In this document: positions 9,299 to 17,919 of the stretch, piece after piece | Layout: the number at the start of each line of letters is the position of its first letter | Numbering within the stretch: position 1 is the stretch's first letter | Assembly (NCBI RefSeq): GCF_965118125.1 | Contig: NZ_OZ221287.1 | Location: forward strand, 558,001-622,000 | DNA length: 64,000 nt | Direction: 5' to 3' | Origin: Pararobbsia alpina_A | Lineage (GTDB): Bacteria; Pseudomonadota; Gammaproteobacteria; Burkholderiales; Burkholderiaceae | Position numbers and translations under genes: made by a program | Notes under the pieces: generated by a model | Database searches by the model: none | Told to the model about the DNA's origin: nothing | The model's input: only the letters and a program-made list of their open reading frames with translations

Positions 9299-12200
9299 AT
9301 GTGGATCGTCAGACTGGCGTTGAGCCGGCCCTATACCTTTCTGGTGCTCGCGATCCTGATCGTGATCGGCGGGCCGCTCGCCATCCTGCGCACGCCGACC
9401 GATATTTTTCCCAACATCAATATCCCGGTGCTCAGTGTCGTCTGGAGCTACAACGGGCTGAACGCCGAGGAAATGTCGCACCGGATCACCTCGATCTATG
9501 AGCGCGCGCTGACCTCGGATGTCGACAATATCGAGCATATCGAGTCGAACTCGCTGAACGGTGTCTCAGTCATCAAGGTGTTTTTTCACCCCGGCGCCGA
9601 TATCAATCGCGCGGTCGCGGAAGCGACGGCCAATGCGCAATCGCTGCTCAAGGCCATGCCGCCCGGCACGCTGCCGCCGACCGTGCTGACCTATAACGCG
9701 TCGACGGTGCCGATTCTGCAGCTTGCCCTGTCGAGTCCGACGCTTGCCGAGCAGCAACTGTACGACCTCGGCAACAACTTCATCCGCACGCAATTGTCGA
9801 CGATCGAGGGGGCGTCGATTCCCTTGCCCTTCGGCGGCAAGGTTCGTCAGATCATGGTCGATATCGACCCGCAGGCGATGCAGGCCAAGGGCCTGTCGCC
9901 CGCCGATGTCGTCAACGCGGTGAATGCGCAAAACCTCGTCGTGCCGGGCGGCACGGCCAAGATCGGCAATCAGCTCGTCAACGTGCAGCTCAACGGGAGC
10001 TTTCAGCACGTGGATGCGCTCAACGCGATTCCGCTCAAGACGTTGCCGGGCGGCGGAGTCATCTATTTGCGCGATGTCGCGCACGTGCGCGACGGCTACG
10101 CGCCCCAGCTCAATATGGTGCGCAACGACGGCAAGCGCGCGGCGTTGCTGACCGTCGACAAGACCGGAAGTGCATCGACGCTGACGATCATCAGCGAGAT
10201 CAAGCAGCTCTTGCCAACGGTGCTCGCGGGCGTGCCGAGTTCGCTGCATGTCACGCAGCTCTCGGATCAATCGGTGTTCGTGAAGGCGGCGATCGCAGGG
10301 GTTGTCCGCGAGGCACTGATCGCGGCGGGCCTGACTGCGTTGATGATCCTGCTGTTCCTCGGCAGCTGGCGTGCCACGTTGATCATTGCCGTAACGATTC
10401 CGCTCGCTGTCTTCAGTTCGATCATGGCGTTCTCCGCGCTCGGTCAGACGATCAACATCATGACGCTCGGTGGCCTCGCGCTCGCGGTCGGCATCCTGGT
10501 CGACGACGCGACTGTGGCGATCGAGAACATTACGCATCACCTCGAAATGGGTGAGCCGCTGCACGATGCGATTCTGAAGGGATCGGGAGAAATCGCGGCG
10601 CCGACGTTGATTTCGACGCTGTGCATCTGCATCGTCTTCGCGCCGATGTTCCTGCTTTCCGGGGTGGCGCGCTATCTGTTCGTGCCGCTCGCCGAGGCTG
10701 TGATCTTCGCGATGCTGGCGTCGTATCTGCTCTCGCGCACGCTGATTCCGACGCTGGCGATGTTTATCCTGCGGGCCAAATCGTTTCGGCGCGCCTCGGG
10801 CGCGGAGAAAGGCTTCCTCGTACGCCTGGGTTCGGGCCTGAGCGCTTTCCAGCAGCGTTTCGAGCATCGCTTCGAAGCCCTTCGCGAACGCTATCACGGC
10901 ACGTTGGCCACGGCGCTCGCGAACCGTCGCGCGGTCGCGCTCGCGTTCGGTGTGATCTGCGTCGGTTCGCTTTGCGCGCTGTTGCCATTCACGGGTCGCG
11001 ACTTCTTTCCGTCTGTCGATGCGGGGGAAATCCGGCTGCATATGCGCGCACCGACGGGCACGCGCATTGAACAGACGGCAAGCCTGGCCGATCAGGTCGA
11101 GTCGGTCGTCAAACAGGTGATTCCGCCTGCCGAACTCGGCAGCGTGCTCGACAATATCGGCTTGCCGGTCAGCGGCATCAACCTGACCTATGACGCCGCA
11201 TCGCCGATCGGGACGAGCGACGCCGATATCCTGATCTCGCTGAAACCGGGCCATCGGCCGACCGCGGATTATGTCGAGCAGCTTCGCCTGAAACTCCCGA
11301 AGGCATTTCCGTCGATCGAGTTCTCGTTTCTGCCGGCCGACATCGTGAGCCAGATCCTGAACTTCGGTCTGCCTGCGCCGATCGACGTGCAGATCGTCGG
11401 GTCGAACGTCGCGGACAACTACACCGTCGCACAGCGCCTTCTCGGCGAGATGCGTGGCGTGCACGGCCTTGTCGATGCGCATATTCAGCAGCCTCAGGAC
11501 CAGCCGTCGATCAATGTCGATGTCGATCGCACGCGTGCGCTTCAGGCCGGGTTTCAGCAGCGCGACATTGCGCAGGATCTGCTGATTGCCCTGTCGGGCA
11601 GCTCGCAGACCTCACCGAATTTCTGGCTCGACCCCAAGAACGGCGTCAGCTATCCGCTGATCACCGAGGTGCCCGAGTACGACATTGCTTCGATGCAGTC
11701 GCTGGCGAATCTGCCGTTGTCGACGTCGTCGGGCGGGGATGCAGAGTCCGGAGCGTCGGGTACTTCCGGCGCGGCGCCACGAGCCGCGCAAGCAGGCGGA
11801 TCGACGGGGGCAGTCGCGTCGGCCGCACCGACGCCCGATATTCTCGGCACGCTTGGCACCATGACGCGTTCGACGCAGCAGGCGGTCGTGTCGCACTACA
11901 ACATCCAGCCGGTCATCGACATCTACGCGTCGACGCAGGGGCGTGACCTCGCCGGTGTCGCGTCGGACGTCAGCAGGATCATTGACCAGGCGAAGGCGAC
12001 TCTGCCGCGCGGCACGCGCATCGTGTTGCGCGGACAAGTCCAGTCAATGCGCGAGTCGTTCTCGGGGCTGGCGAGTGGACTGGTCTTCGCCGTAGTGCTC
12101 GTCTACCTGCTGATGGTCGTCAATTTCCAGTCGTGGATCGATCCGCTCGTGATCATCTCTGGTCTGCCCGCGTCGCTGGCCGGGATCGCCTGGATGCTCT

Positions 12201-12730
12201 TCACGACGCGCACAACGCTCAGCGTGCCCGCGCTTACGGGGACCATCCTTTGCATCGGGATCGCGACGGCCAACAGCATTCTGGTGATCAATGCGGCCCG
12301 TGAGTCGCTGGCGCGCGGCGCGTCACCGCATGATGCGGCGCTCGAAGCCGGGTTCACGCGTTTCCGTCCCGTGCTGATGACCGCCTTGGCCATGCTGATC
12401 GGCATGCTGCCGATGGCACTCGGGCTGGGCGATGGCGGCGAACAAAACGCGCCGCTTGGCCGGGCGGTGATCGGTGGCCTCGCTTTTGGCACATGCGCCA
12501 CGTTGATGTTCGTGCCAGTCGTGTTCGCGGCGGTCCACACGTGGATGCAGAAGCGAAGGGAACGACTCGCGGACGACGACGGCGATTCCGCGCCGCCGGA
12601 CGGTCCCGGCCTGTCGGCCGGCCCGGGCGGCATGGGGTTGGGCGGCGTGCATACCGCTGCTCACGATCACGCCACCGCTTCGCATACCACTGCACCCGCC
12701 CTCCCCAATACCCCTATCGCCAATAGGTGA
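9299..12730 (+). CDS. RND efflux transporter permease
   Basis: A 1143-residue inner-membrane proton-drug antiporter of the HAE1 RND family. It has the N-terminal helix beginning MWIVRLALSRPYTFLV, two large periplasmic loops, and the proton-relay pair in VGILVDDATVAIENI. Two departures from the standard roughly 1040 residues are seen: a Ser/Gly/Ala-rich insert in the second periplasmic loop (encoded around 11720-11830) and a Gly/His-rich C-terminal tail. The ATG used has AGGAG in front; the longer frame starting 13 codons earlier is not supported. It begins a permease-adaptor-outer membrane operon. Confidence 0.94.
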   Translation: MWIVRLALSRPYTFLVLAILIVIGGPLAILRTPTDIFPNINIPVLSVVWSYNGLNAEEMSHRITSIYERALTSDVDNIEHIESNSLNGVSVIKVFFHPGADINRAVAEATANAQSLLKAMPPGTLPPTVLTYNASTVPILQLALSSPTLAEQQLYDLGNNFIRTQLSTIEGASIPLPFGGKVRQIMVDIDPQAMQAKGLSPADVVNAVNAQNLVVPGGTAKIGNQLVNVQLNGSFQHVDALNAIPLKTLPGGGVIYLRDVAHVRDGYAPQLNMVRNDGKRAALLTVDKTGSASTLTIISEIKQLLPTVLAGVPSSLHVTQLSDQSVFVKAAIAGVVREALIAAGLTALMILLFLGSWRATLIIAVTIPLAVFSSIMAFSALGQTINIMTLGGLALAVGILVDDATVAIENITHHLEMGEPLHDAILKGSGEIAAPTLISTLCICIVFAPMFLLSGVARYLFVPLAEAVIFAMLASYLLSRTLIPTLAMFILRAKSFRRASGAEKGFLVRLGSGLSAFQQRFEHRFEALRERYHGTLATALANRRAVALAFGVICVGSLCALLPFTGRDFFPSVDAGEIRLHMRAPTGTRIEQTASLADQVESVVKQVIPPAELGSVLDNIGLPVSGINLTYDAASPIGTSDADILISLKPGHRPTADYVEQLRLKLPKAFPSIEFSFLPADIVSQILNFGLPAPIDVQIVGSNVADNYTVAQRLLGEMRGVHGLVDAHIQQPQDQPSINVDVDRTRALQAGFQQRDIAQDLLIALSGSSQTSPNFWLDPKNGVSYPLITEVPEYDIASMQSLANLPLSTSSGGDAESGASGTSGAAPRAAQAGGSTGAVASAAPTPDILGTLGTMTRSTQQAVVSHYNIQPVIDIYASTQGRDLAGVASDVSRIIDQAKATLPRGTRIVLRGQVQSMRESFSGLASGLVFAVVLVYLLMVVNFQSWIDPLVIISGLPASLAGIAWMLFTTRTTLSVPALTGTILCIGIATANSILVINAARESLARGASPHDAALEAGFTRFRPVLMTALAMLIGMLPMALGLGDGGEQNAPLGRAVIGGLAFGTCATLMFVPVVFAAVHTWMQKRRERLADDDGDSAPPDGPGLSAGPGGMGLGGVHTAAHDHATASHTTAPALPNTPIANR

Positions 12731-12738
12731 ATTAAAAC

Positions 12739-13971
12739 ATGAACTCGCCTGCTGAAAAGCCCCCCGCCACCGGCCGAAACCTGCGCCGCGCCGGGCTGGT
12801 GATCGTCCCCGTCGTCGCCGCTGTACTTGCGATCGGCATCGTGCCCCGATTGCGCGCGAACGAGCATGTCGCGTCGATCTCGCGTGAATCGGCGGTGCCG
12901 GTTGTACAGACGATTGCCCCGAAACCCGCGCCGGCGACCGAAGACCTGACGCTGCCGGGTAGCGTCGCACCGTTCCAGGATGCGTCCATTTATGCGCGCA
13001 CGAGCGGGTATATCGCCCACTGGTACGTTGACATCGGCGCTCGGGTCAAGGCGGGCACCTTGCTCGCGACGATCGCCGCGCCGGAACTCGATGCGCAGCT
13101 CCGCGAGGCCAAAGCGGCGGTCGAACAGGCGCAGGCGAGTTATCAGATCGCGAGCACGACGGCGCAGCGCTGGCAGACGCTGCTCGCCACGCAATCTGTG
13201 TCGCAGCAGGAAACGGATCTGAAGGTCAGCGACATGCAGCAGAAGCGCGCGGCGCTCGACCAGGCGCAGGCGAGCGTTGCGCGTCTGACCGAGTTGCAGT
13301 CGTACGAGAAGGTCGTCGCGCCGTTCGACGGTGTGATCACCGCGCGGCGCATTGACGTCGGGGCGCTTGTCGACGCGGGGGGCACGGGCGGCGGGGCGTC
13401 GACCCCGGCATCGGAGCTCTTCCATATTCAGCAGACGCAGGCGCTCAGAGTCTATGTACAGGTCCCGCAGTCGGAGGCCGCGCTGGTTTCGCAAGGGACA
13501 TCGGCGTATCTCGAGACGCCGGAAAACCCCGGCGCACGGATCGCCGCGACGGTCACGCGCACGAACGACTCGATCACGCCGTCGAACCGGACACTGCTTG
13601 CCGAGATCGACGTCGACAACCGCGCTGGCGCGTTGATTCCAGGCGCGTATGCGCAGGTGCATCTGCAGCTCAAGCCCGCGACACCGGGGTTTCAGTTGCC
13701 CGTGAATGCGCTGCTGTTCCGTGCATCGGGGGTGACGGTTGCGGTGGCCGAGCCGACGGCGATTGGTTCGTCGGGTGCTTCGACCTCGGGCGCCGAACAG
13801 GCGGAGCATGTCGAGCTTCGCACGGTCACGATCCGCAGGGATTTCGGCACGTACGTCGAACTTGCGAGCGGACTGAACGGGGATGAGCGCGTGATCCTGA
13901 ACCCCGGTGATTCGATCTACGCCGGCGCCCGCGTGCAGGTCGCAGCGGATCCGGCAGGAGCGCGATCATGA
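12739..13971 (+). CDS. RND efflux periplasmic adaptor (HlyD/AcrA family)
   Basis: A 410-residue membrane-fusion protein linking the permease to the outer-membrane channel. A single N-terminal helix (about residues 17-35) anchors it; the lipoyl half-motifs and the alpha-helical hairpin (AKAAVEQAQASYQIASTTAQ region) and beta-barrel domain follow. A short Gly/Ala-rich loop (GGTGGGASTPAS) sits between lipoyl and barrel domains. The gene starts 8 bp after the permease stop, and its TGA overlaps the next ATG by four bases, so all three are translationally coupled. Confidence 0.94.
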   Translation: MNSPAEKPPATGRNLRRAGLVIVPVVAAVLAIGIVPRLRANEHVASISRESAVPVVQTIAPKPAPATEDLTLPGSVAPFQDASIYARTSGYIAHWYVDIGARVKAGTLLATIAAPELDAQLREAKAAVEQAQASYQIASTTAQRWQTLLATQSVSQQETDLKVSDMQQKRAALDQAQASVARLTELQSYEKVVAPFDGVITARRIDVGALVDAGGTGGGASTPASELFHIQQTQALRVYVQVPQSEAALVSQGTSAYLETPENPGARIAATVTRTNDSITPSNRTLLAEIDVDNRAGALIPGAYAQVHLQLKPATPGFQLPVNALLFRASGVTVAVAEPTAIGSSGASTSGAEQAEHVELRTVTIRRDFGTYVELASGLNGDERVILNPGDSIYAGARVQVAADPAGARS

Positions 13972-15755
13972 TGCGCGGGCGTGTGACTGTCGCGGAGACG
14001 ACCCGCCGCCGGGAAATCGGCGTCCGGGCAACGCGCGACCGGACGATCGGCACCTCTGCAGGCGGCATTCGGGCGAACGGGCCACGGATGATCGCAACAC
14101 CTCGTCCGGCTCTGGGGCTCGCGCTGGCATTGGTGTTAGCGACCGCGTTGTCGGCGTGCTCGGTCGAGCCGCCGTATGCATCGCCCTCAGTCGCGGTGCC
14201 TGACCACTACCTCGAAACTGGAAAAGCGGGCGGAACGGGAGGAGCGACATCGGCGCAGACGGCCGCGGCATCGTCCTCAATCTCTGATGCACCGCATTGG
14301 CAAGCTGCCGCACCGGCCGACACCGTGCCCCGCGGTGCGTGGTGGTCCGTGTTTCACGACCCGGACCTCGATGCGCTGGAGCAGCGCGTCGATGTGTCGA
14401 ATCAGACTGTCGTCAAGGCGGTCGCGGAACTCGACGCCGCGCGCGCGTTGGTGGCGTACGAACGCGCGGGCTATGCGCCGACGGTGACAGCCGGCGCCTC
14501 GCAGGAGCGCTTCCGGACTTCGTCGAACGTCGAGGGGCATTCGCTGGCGGGCAAGACGATTCCGGATTACTCGGTTGGCGTGGGTGCGTCGTGGGAGCCG
14601 GATCTTTTCGGCAAGATCCGCTCGAGTGTCGACACCGCGAACGCGAATGCCCAGGCGAGCGACGCCGACCTCGGCGCCGTGCGCCTTGCCGTTGGGGCGG
14701 AACTGGCGACCGACTACTTCGACCTGCGCGAGACGGATTTCGACAAGGCCTTGCTCGACGATACCGTCGCTGCCTATCGCGATGCCTACGAGATGACGCA
14801 GCAACGGCTCAAGATCGGTATCGCGAGCGCATCGGACGTCGCCGATGCGAAGGCGCAACTCGATGCAACCGAGTCGAAGGCGACGGACGCGGGTTTGACG
14901 CGCACCCGGCTACAGCACGCGATTGCAACGTTGATCGGCGTGCCGGCATCGTCCTTTGTGCTGGCACCCCGGACCGCGTCGATAAGCGCAGCCGCGTCGA
15001 CGGGCGCCATTGCTCCGACCCGCCCGATCGTTTCGACCGGCGCTATGGCATCAAGGGGCGAATTCGCTTCGACCGGCGCTATCACATCGCCGGGGGCAAT
15101 GACTTCGACCGACGCTGTCTCATCAATCGGCACCATCGAGGCACCGGACATTCCCGTCGGCTTGCCGTCGACGTTGCTCGAGCGGCGACCCGATATCGCA
15201 GCCGCCGAGCGCCGCGTGGCGGCCGCGAATGCGCAGATCGGCGCGACGCGAGCCGCGTTCTACCCCGACCTCACGCTGTCCGTCACGGCCGGTCTCGAGA
15301 GTTCTGCCTTCGGTCCCTGGCTGACGGCGCCGAGCTTGTTCTGGGCGCTCGGGCCGCAACTCGCGCAAACGCTGTTCGACGGCGGCAAGCGTACGGCGTC
15401 ACTGCATGTAGCCGATGCGCACTACACGGCCGCTGTAGCGGACTATCGTCAGACCGTGCTCACGGCATTCGAGCAGGTCGAGAACAGTCTGGCCTCGGCG
15501 CACGCGCTCGACGACGAAGCGCAGAGTCAGCATCGCGCCGTCGAGGCTTCGAACGAAGCCCTGACGCTCGCGATGAACCGTTACAAGGGCGGCGCGATTT
15601 CGTATCTCGACGTCGTGACGGTGCAGACGACCGCGCTGGCTAACCAGCGTGCGGAGATCGATATCGCACGCCGCCGGCTCGATGCCGATGTGGCATTGCT
15701 CGAAGCGCTGGGAGGCGGGTGGCGCGTGCCTGAGGTGGCGTCGTCCGGCCAGTAA
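13968..15755 (+). CDS. Outer-membrane efflux lipoprotein (NodT family)
   Basis: A 595-residue TolC-like outer-membrane factor. The lipobox LSAC lies near residue 60 after a normal hydrophobic signal. The coupled ATG has a good GGAG site but puts an Arg-rich stretch of about 40 residues before the signal; an internal ATG at 14088 would give a standard lipoprotein leader, so either start is possible. Two OEP repeats are present (second half LPSTLLERRPDIAAAERR). Between them is an insert of about 50 residues made of repeated STGAI/STGAM units that the family does not have. Confidence 0.92.
   Translation: MMRGRVTVAETTRRREIGVRATRDRTIGTSAGGIRANGPRMIATPRPALGLALALVLATALSACSVEPPYASPSVAVPDHYLETGKAGGTGGATSAQTAAASSSISDAPHWQAAAPADTVPRGAWWSVFHDPDLDALEQRVDVSNQTVVKAVAELDAARALVAYERAGYAPTVTAGASQERFRTSSNVEGHSLAGKTIPDYSVGVGASWEPDLFGKIRSSVDTANANAQASDADLGAVRLAVGAELATDYFDLRETDFDKALLDDTVAAYRDAYEMTQQRLKIGIASASDVADAKAQLDATESKATDAGLTRTRLQHAIATLIGVPASSFVLAPRTASISAAASTGAIAPTRPIVSTGAMASRGEFASTGAITSPGAMTSTDAVSSIGTIEAPDIPVGLPSTLLERRPDIAAAERRVAAANAQIGATRAAFYPDLTLSVTAGLESSAFGPWLTAPSLFWALGPQLAQTLFDGGKRTASLHVADAHYTAAVADYRQTVLTAFEQVENSLASAHALDDEAQSQHRAVEASNEALTLAMNRYKGGAISYLDVVTVQTTALANQRAEIDIARRRLDADVALLEALGGGWRVPEVASSGQ
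14997..15140 (+). repeat. Imperfect in-frame repeats inside the efflux lipoprotein gene
   Basis: Several copies of a unit built on TCGACCGGCGCTAT, separated by 15-30 bases, encode Ser-Thr-Gly-Ala-Ile/Met repeats. They fall at the junction of the two OEP repeats, a place where an added loop would probably be tolerated. Confidence 0.7.
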
Positions 15756-15923
15756 AGGCACGAGACGATCGTTTGCCTATGCATCGAGGCGCAATGAAGT
15801 GGCGGCCCGTCGAAGTCGCGTACCCCGGCTGCCCGCTACCCGCCGGATCGCACGGTGGCGCCGCGGATCGAGGGTCTGTCGGAACGCTGTGGTTGCATTA
15901 CACTCGTTTCGATTCGATGCGCC

Positions 15924-17066
15924 ATGCGATACGACATGCTCTCTCCCACGCAACGTGTACCCCTGATCGGCAAACCCAACCCGACCCTCACGCTGACGCT
16001 TGCGGGCGTGCTGGCACTCGTCGTCTTCGTGATCGACACTTTCGGTCACCTCGCGACGGCGATCATGGTGCTCTACGTGATCGTCGTCATGCTCGCCGCG
16101 ACTGTGCTGTCGCGGCGTGGCACGCTGGCGGTCGCCGCGGGGTGCATCGTGCTCACGATCATTGCTTATGTCTTCGGTCATACCGAAGGCCCCTCGTATT
16201 CGGCGATCGGGCGATGTGTGCTGGCGTGTGTTGCGATCGCAACGACCACGTATCTGACGCTGCGCCTGCAAGCGAACACGGTTCGACTCGAGGCGCAGGT
16301 GCATGAGCTCGATGCGGCTCACGAGGCACTGCATCGATCGATGACAGAGCTCGCGCATGCCACACGCGTGACGATGCTGGGTGAACTCGCTGCGTCGATC
16401 GCGCACGAGGTCAGTCAGCCGATCGCAGCGATCGTGACGAACGGCGATGCGACACTCAGATGGCTGCGCCGCGATACGCCCGAAATCGGCGAGGCGTGCG
16501 AGATCGTCGAAGCGATGATTCGCGATGCGCGGCGCGCCAGCGACATCATCCGGCGTATTCGCGCGCTCGCGCAAAAGCGCGAGCCTGCTTTTGTGCCGAT
16601 TGATATCAACGCGGTGGTGAGCGAAGCGATGGACCTCGTCAATCGCGAGGTGCATCAATATGGCGCGCACGTGGATCTCGAACTCGCGCACGGACCGCTG
16701 ATCGTGCGAGGCGATCGCGTGCAGCTTCAGCAAGTCGTGATCAATCTGCTCATCAACGGTCTGCAGGCCATGACGTCGATCAAGGATCGACCCCGTGTGC
16801 TGGCCGTGCGCACTTATACCGACGACAGGGGACGCGTGATTATCGCTGTCCAGGACTCAGGCGTCGGCGTGACGCCGGAGAACGCCGCGAAACTCTTTCA
16901 TGCCTTCTATACGACCAAGGCCGACGGCATGGGAATGGGGCTTTCGATCTGCCGCTCCATTGTCGAGGCGCATGATGGCATGATCGATTGCGTCGCATCC
17001 GCACAGCCCGGCGCACGCATGGAAATCACCCTGCCATTGCTTTCTGAAACGCTGATCACACCGTGA
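15924..17066 (+). CDS. Sensor histidine kinase (DUF4118-like membrane domain, FixL/DctB-type kinase)
   Basis: A 380-residue membrane histidine kinase. The N terminus carries about four closely spaced helices resembling the KdpD-type DUF4118 unit. A coiled linker leads to the H-box LGELAASIAHEVSQPIAAI with the phospho-His, then N-box (NLLINGLQAM), G1 DSGVGV and G2 GMGMGLSIC. The 'HEVSQPI' wording is typical of kinases paired with FixJ-type regulators. The start chosen is the ATG just before the first helix. Its last bases overlap the regulator gene. Being 170 bp behind the efflux operon, it may control it. Confidence 0.92.
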   Translation: MRYDMLSPTQRVPLIGKPNPTLTLTLAGVLALVVFVIDTFGHLATAIMVLYVIVVMLAATVLSRRGTLAVAAGCIVLTIIAYVFGHTEGPSYSAIGRCVLACVAIATTTYLTLRLQANTVRLEAQVHELDAAHEALHRSMTELAHATRVTMLGELAASIAHEVSQPIAAIVTNGDATLRWLRRDTPEIGEACEIVEAMIRDARRASDIIRRIRALAQKREPAFVPIDINAVVSEAMDLVNREVHQYGAHVDLELAHGPLIVRGDRVQLQQVVINLLINGLQAMTSIKDRPRVLAVRTYTDDRGRVIIAVQDSGVGVTPENAAKLFHAFYTTKADGMGMGLSICRSIVEAHDGMIDCVASAQPGARMEITLPLLSETLITP

Positions 17067-17728
17067 CCCAAACGACGACATCCGGCAAGGAGCCGGTCCA
17101 CGAAGCGGCGCCGATCGTCTATGTCGTCGACGACGACGAATCGCTTCGCACTTCGCTTCGCAATCTGCTGCGCTCGGTCGGCCTGCGTGTCGAACTGTTC
17201 GCGAGCGCGAGTGAGTTTCTCGACTTCGAAATGCCCGACGCACCGAGTTGCCTGGTGCTCGATGTGCGGCTCAAGGGGCAAAGCGGCCTTGCGTTTCAAT
17301 CCGAGCTTGCAAACACCGAGATCGATATTCCGATCATCTTCATGACCGCGCATGGCGATATCGCCATGTCCGTTCGCGCAATGAAAGCGGGAGCGCTGGA
17401 TTTCCTCGCCAAGCCGTTTCGGGATCAGGACATGCTCGATGCGATCGATCACGCGATCGAACACGATCGCCAGCGTCGAAAAGCGAACCGCGGGCTGGGT
17501 GAGCTGCGTGCGAAGTACGAGACGTTGACGCTGCGCGAACGGCAGGTCATGAGCTACGTGATCGCGGGCTTGCTCAACAAGCAGATTGCCGCTGAAGTGT
17601 TTCTCAGTGAAATCACCGTCAAGATTCACCGTGCCCAGGCGATGAAAAAGATGGAAGCGACATCCGTCGCCGATCTCGTTCGCAAGGCCGAGGCGCTGGG
17701 TATCGAGCCGGCGGCGCCGAAAGGGTGA
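17063..17728 (+). CDS. FixJ-family response regulator
   Basis: A 221-residue two-domain regulator. The receiver domain shows the acidic pair VVDDDES, the phospho-acceptor Asp in LVLDVRL, the Thr in MTAHGD and Lys in AKPF. A LuxR-type helix-turn-helix follows (LTLRERQVMSYVIAGLLNKQ ... ITVKIHRAQAM). It starts with GTG inside the kinase stop region (GTGA overlap), so the two are translated together as one sensor-regulator pair. Confidence 0.94.
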   Translation: MTQTTTSGKEPVHEAAPIVYVVDDDESLRTSLRNLLRSVGLRVELFASASEFLDFEMPDAPSCLVLDVRLKGQSGLAFQSELANTEIDIPIIFMTAHGDIAMSVRAMKAGALDFLAKPFRDQDMLDAIDHAIEHDRQRRKANRGLGELRAKYETLTLRERQVMSYVIAGLLNKQIAAEVFLSEITVKIHRAQAMKKMEATSVADLVRKAEALGIEPAAPKG

Positions 17729-17734
17729 GGCGTC

Positions 17735-17765
17735 CACAGAGGCTCGCGAGCGTGCCTCTCTGTGT
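17735..17765 (+). terminator. Hairpin after the FixJ-like gene
   Basis: CACAGAGGC and GCCTCTCTGTG can pair with a two-base bulge, with a self-complementary CTCGCGAG in the loop, just after the stop codon. There is no T-run, so it is a possible Rho-assisted terminator or mRNA 3' end. Confidence 0.4.
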
Positions 17766-17806
17766 CTGAGCAGCAACGCTGGTGCGAGCGGTCATACAAG
17801 CGGTCA

Positions 17807-17854
17807 AACGACCACCTGAACGATCACCCAAGCGACCACCTAAACGACCGCCCG
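17807..17854. repeat. Four tandem 12-bp repeats
   Basis: Four consecutive 12-mers (AACGACCACCTG, AACGATCACCCA, AGCGACCACCTA, AACGACCGCCCG) in the gap between the convergent FixJ-like and MocR genes. They are not inside a credible gene. Confidence 0.65.
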
Positions 17855-17919
17855 ATGCGCGGCTTGTGTGCCGGGGGCGTTGCAGCGTCCAGTTCGTGCA
17901 CATGATGTACCTCAGCGTG

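Noticed and set aside
9566..11482. 638-codon open frame on the minus strand inside the RND permease gene
   Set aside because: Arg/Asp/His-rich composition, no family motifs, and fully antisense to a gene with clear motifs; an effect of GC-biased codons.
17807..17854. Short repeats considered as a CRISPR array
   Set aside because: Units are 12 bp and adjoin each other without spacers, and no cas genes are present.
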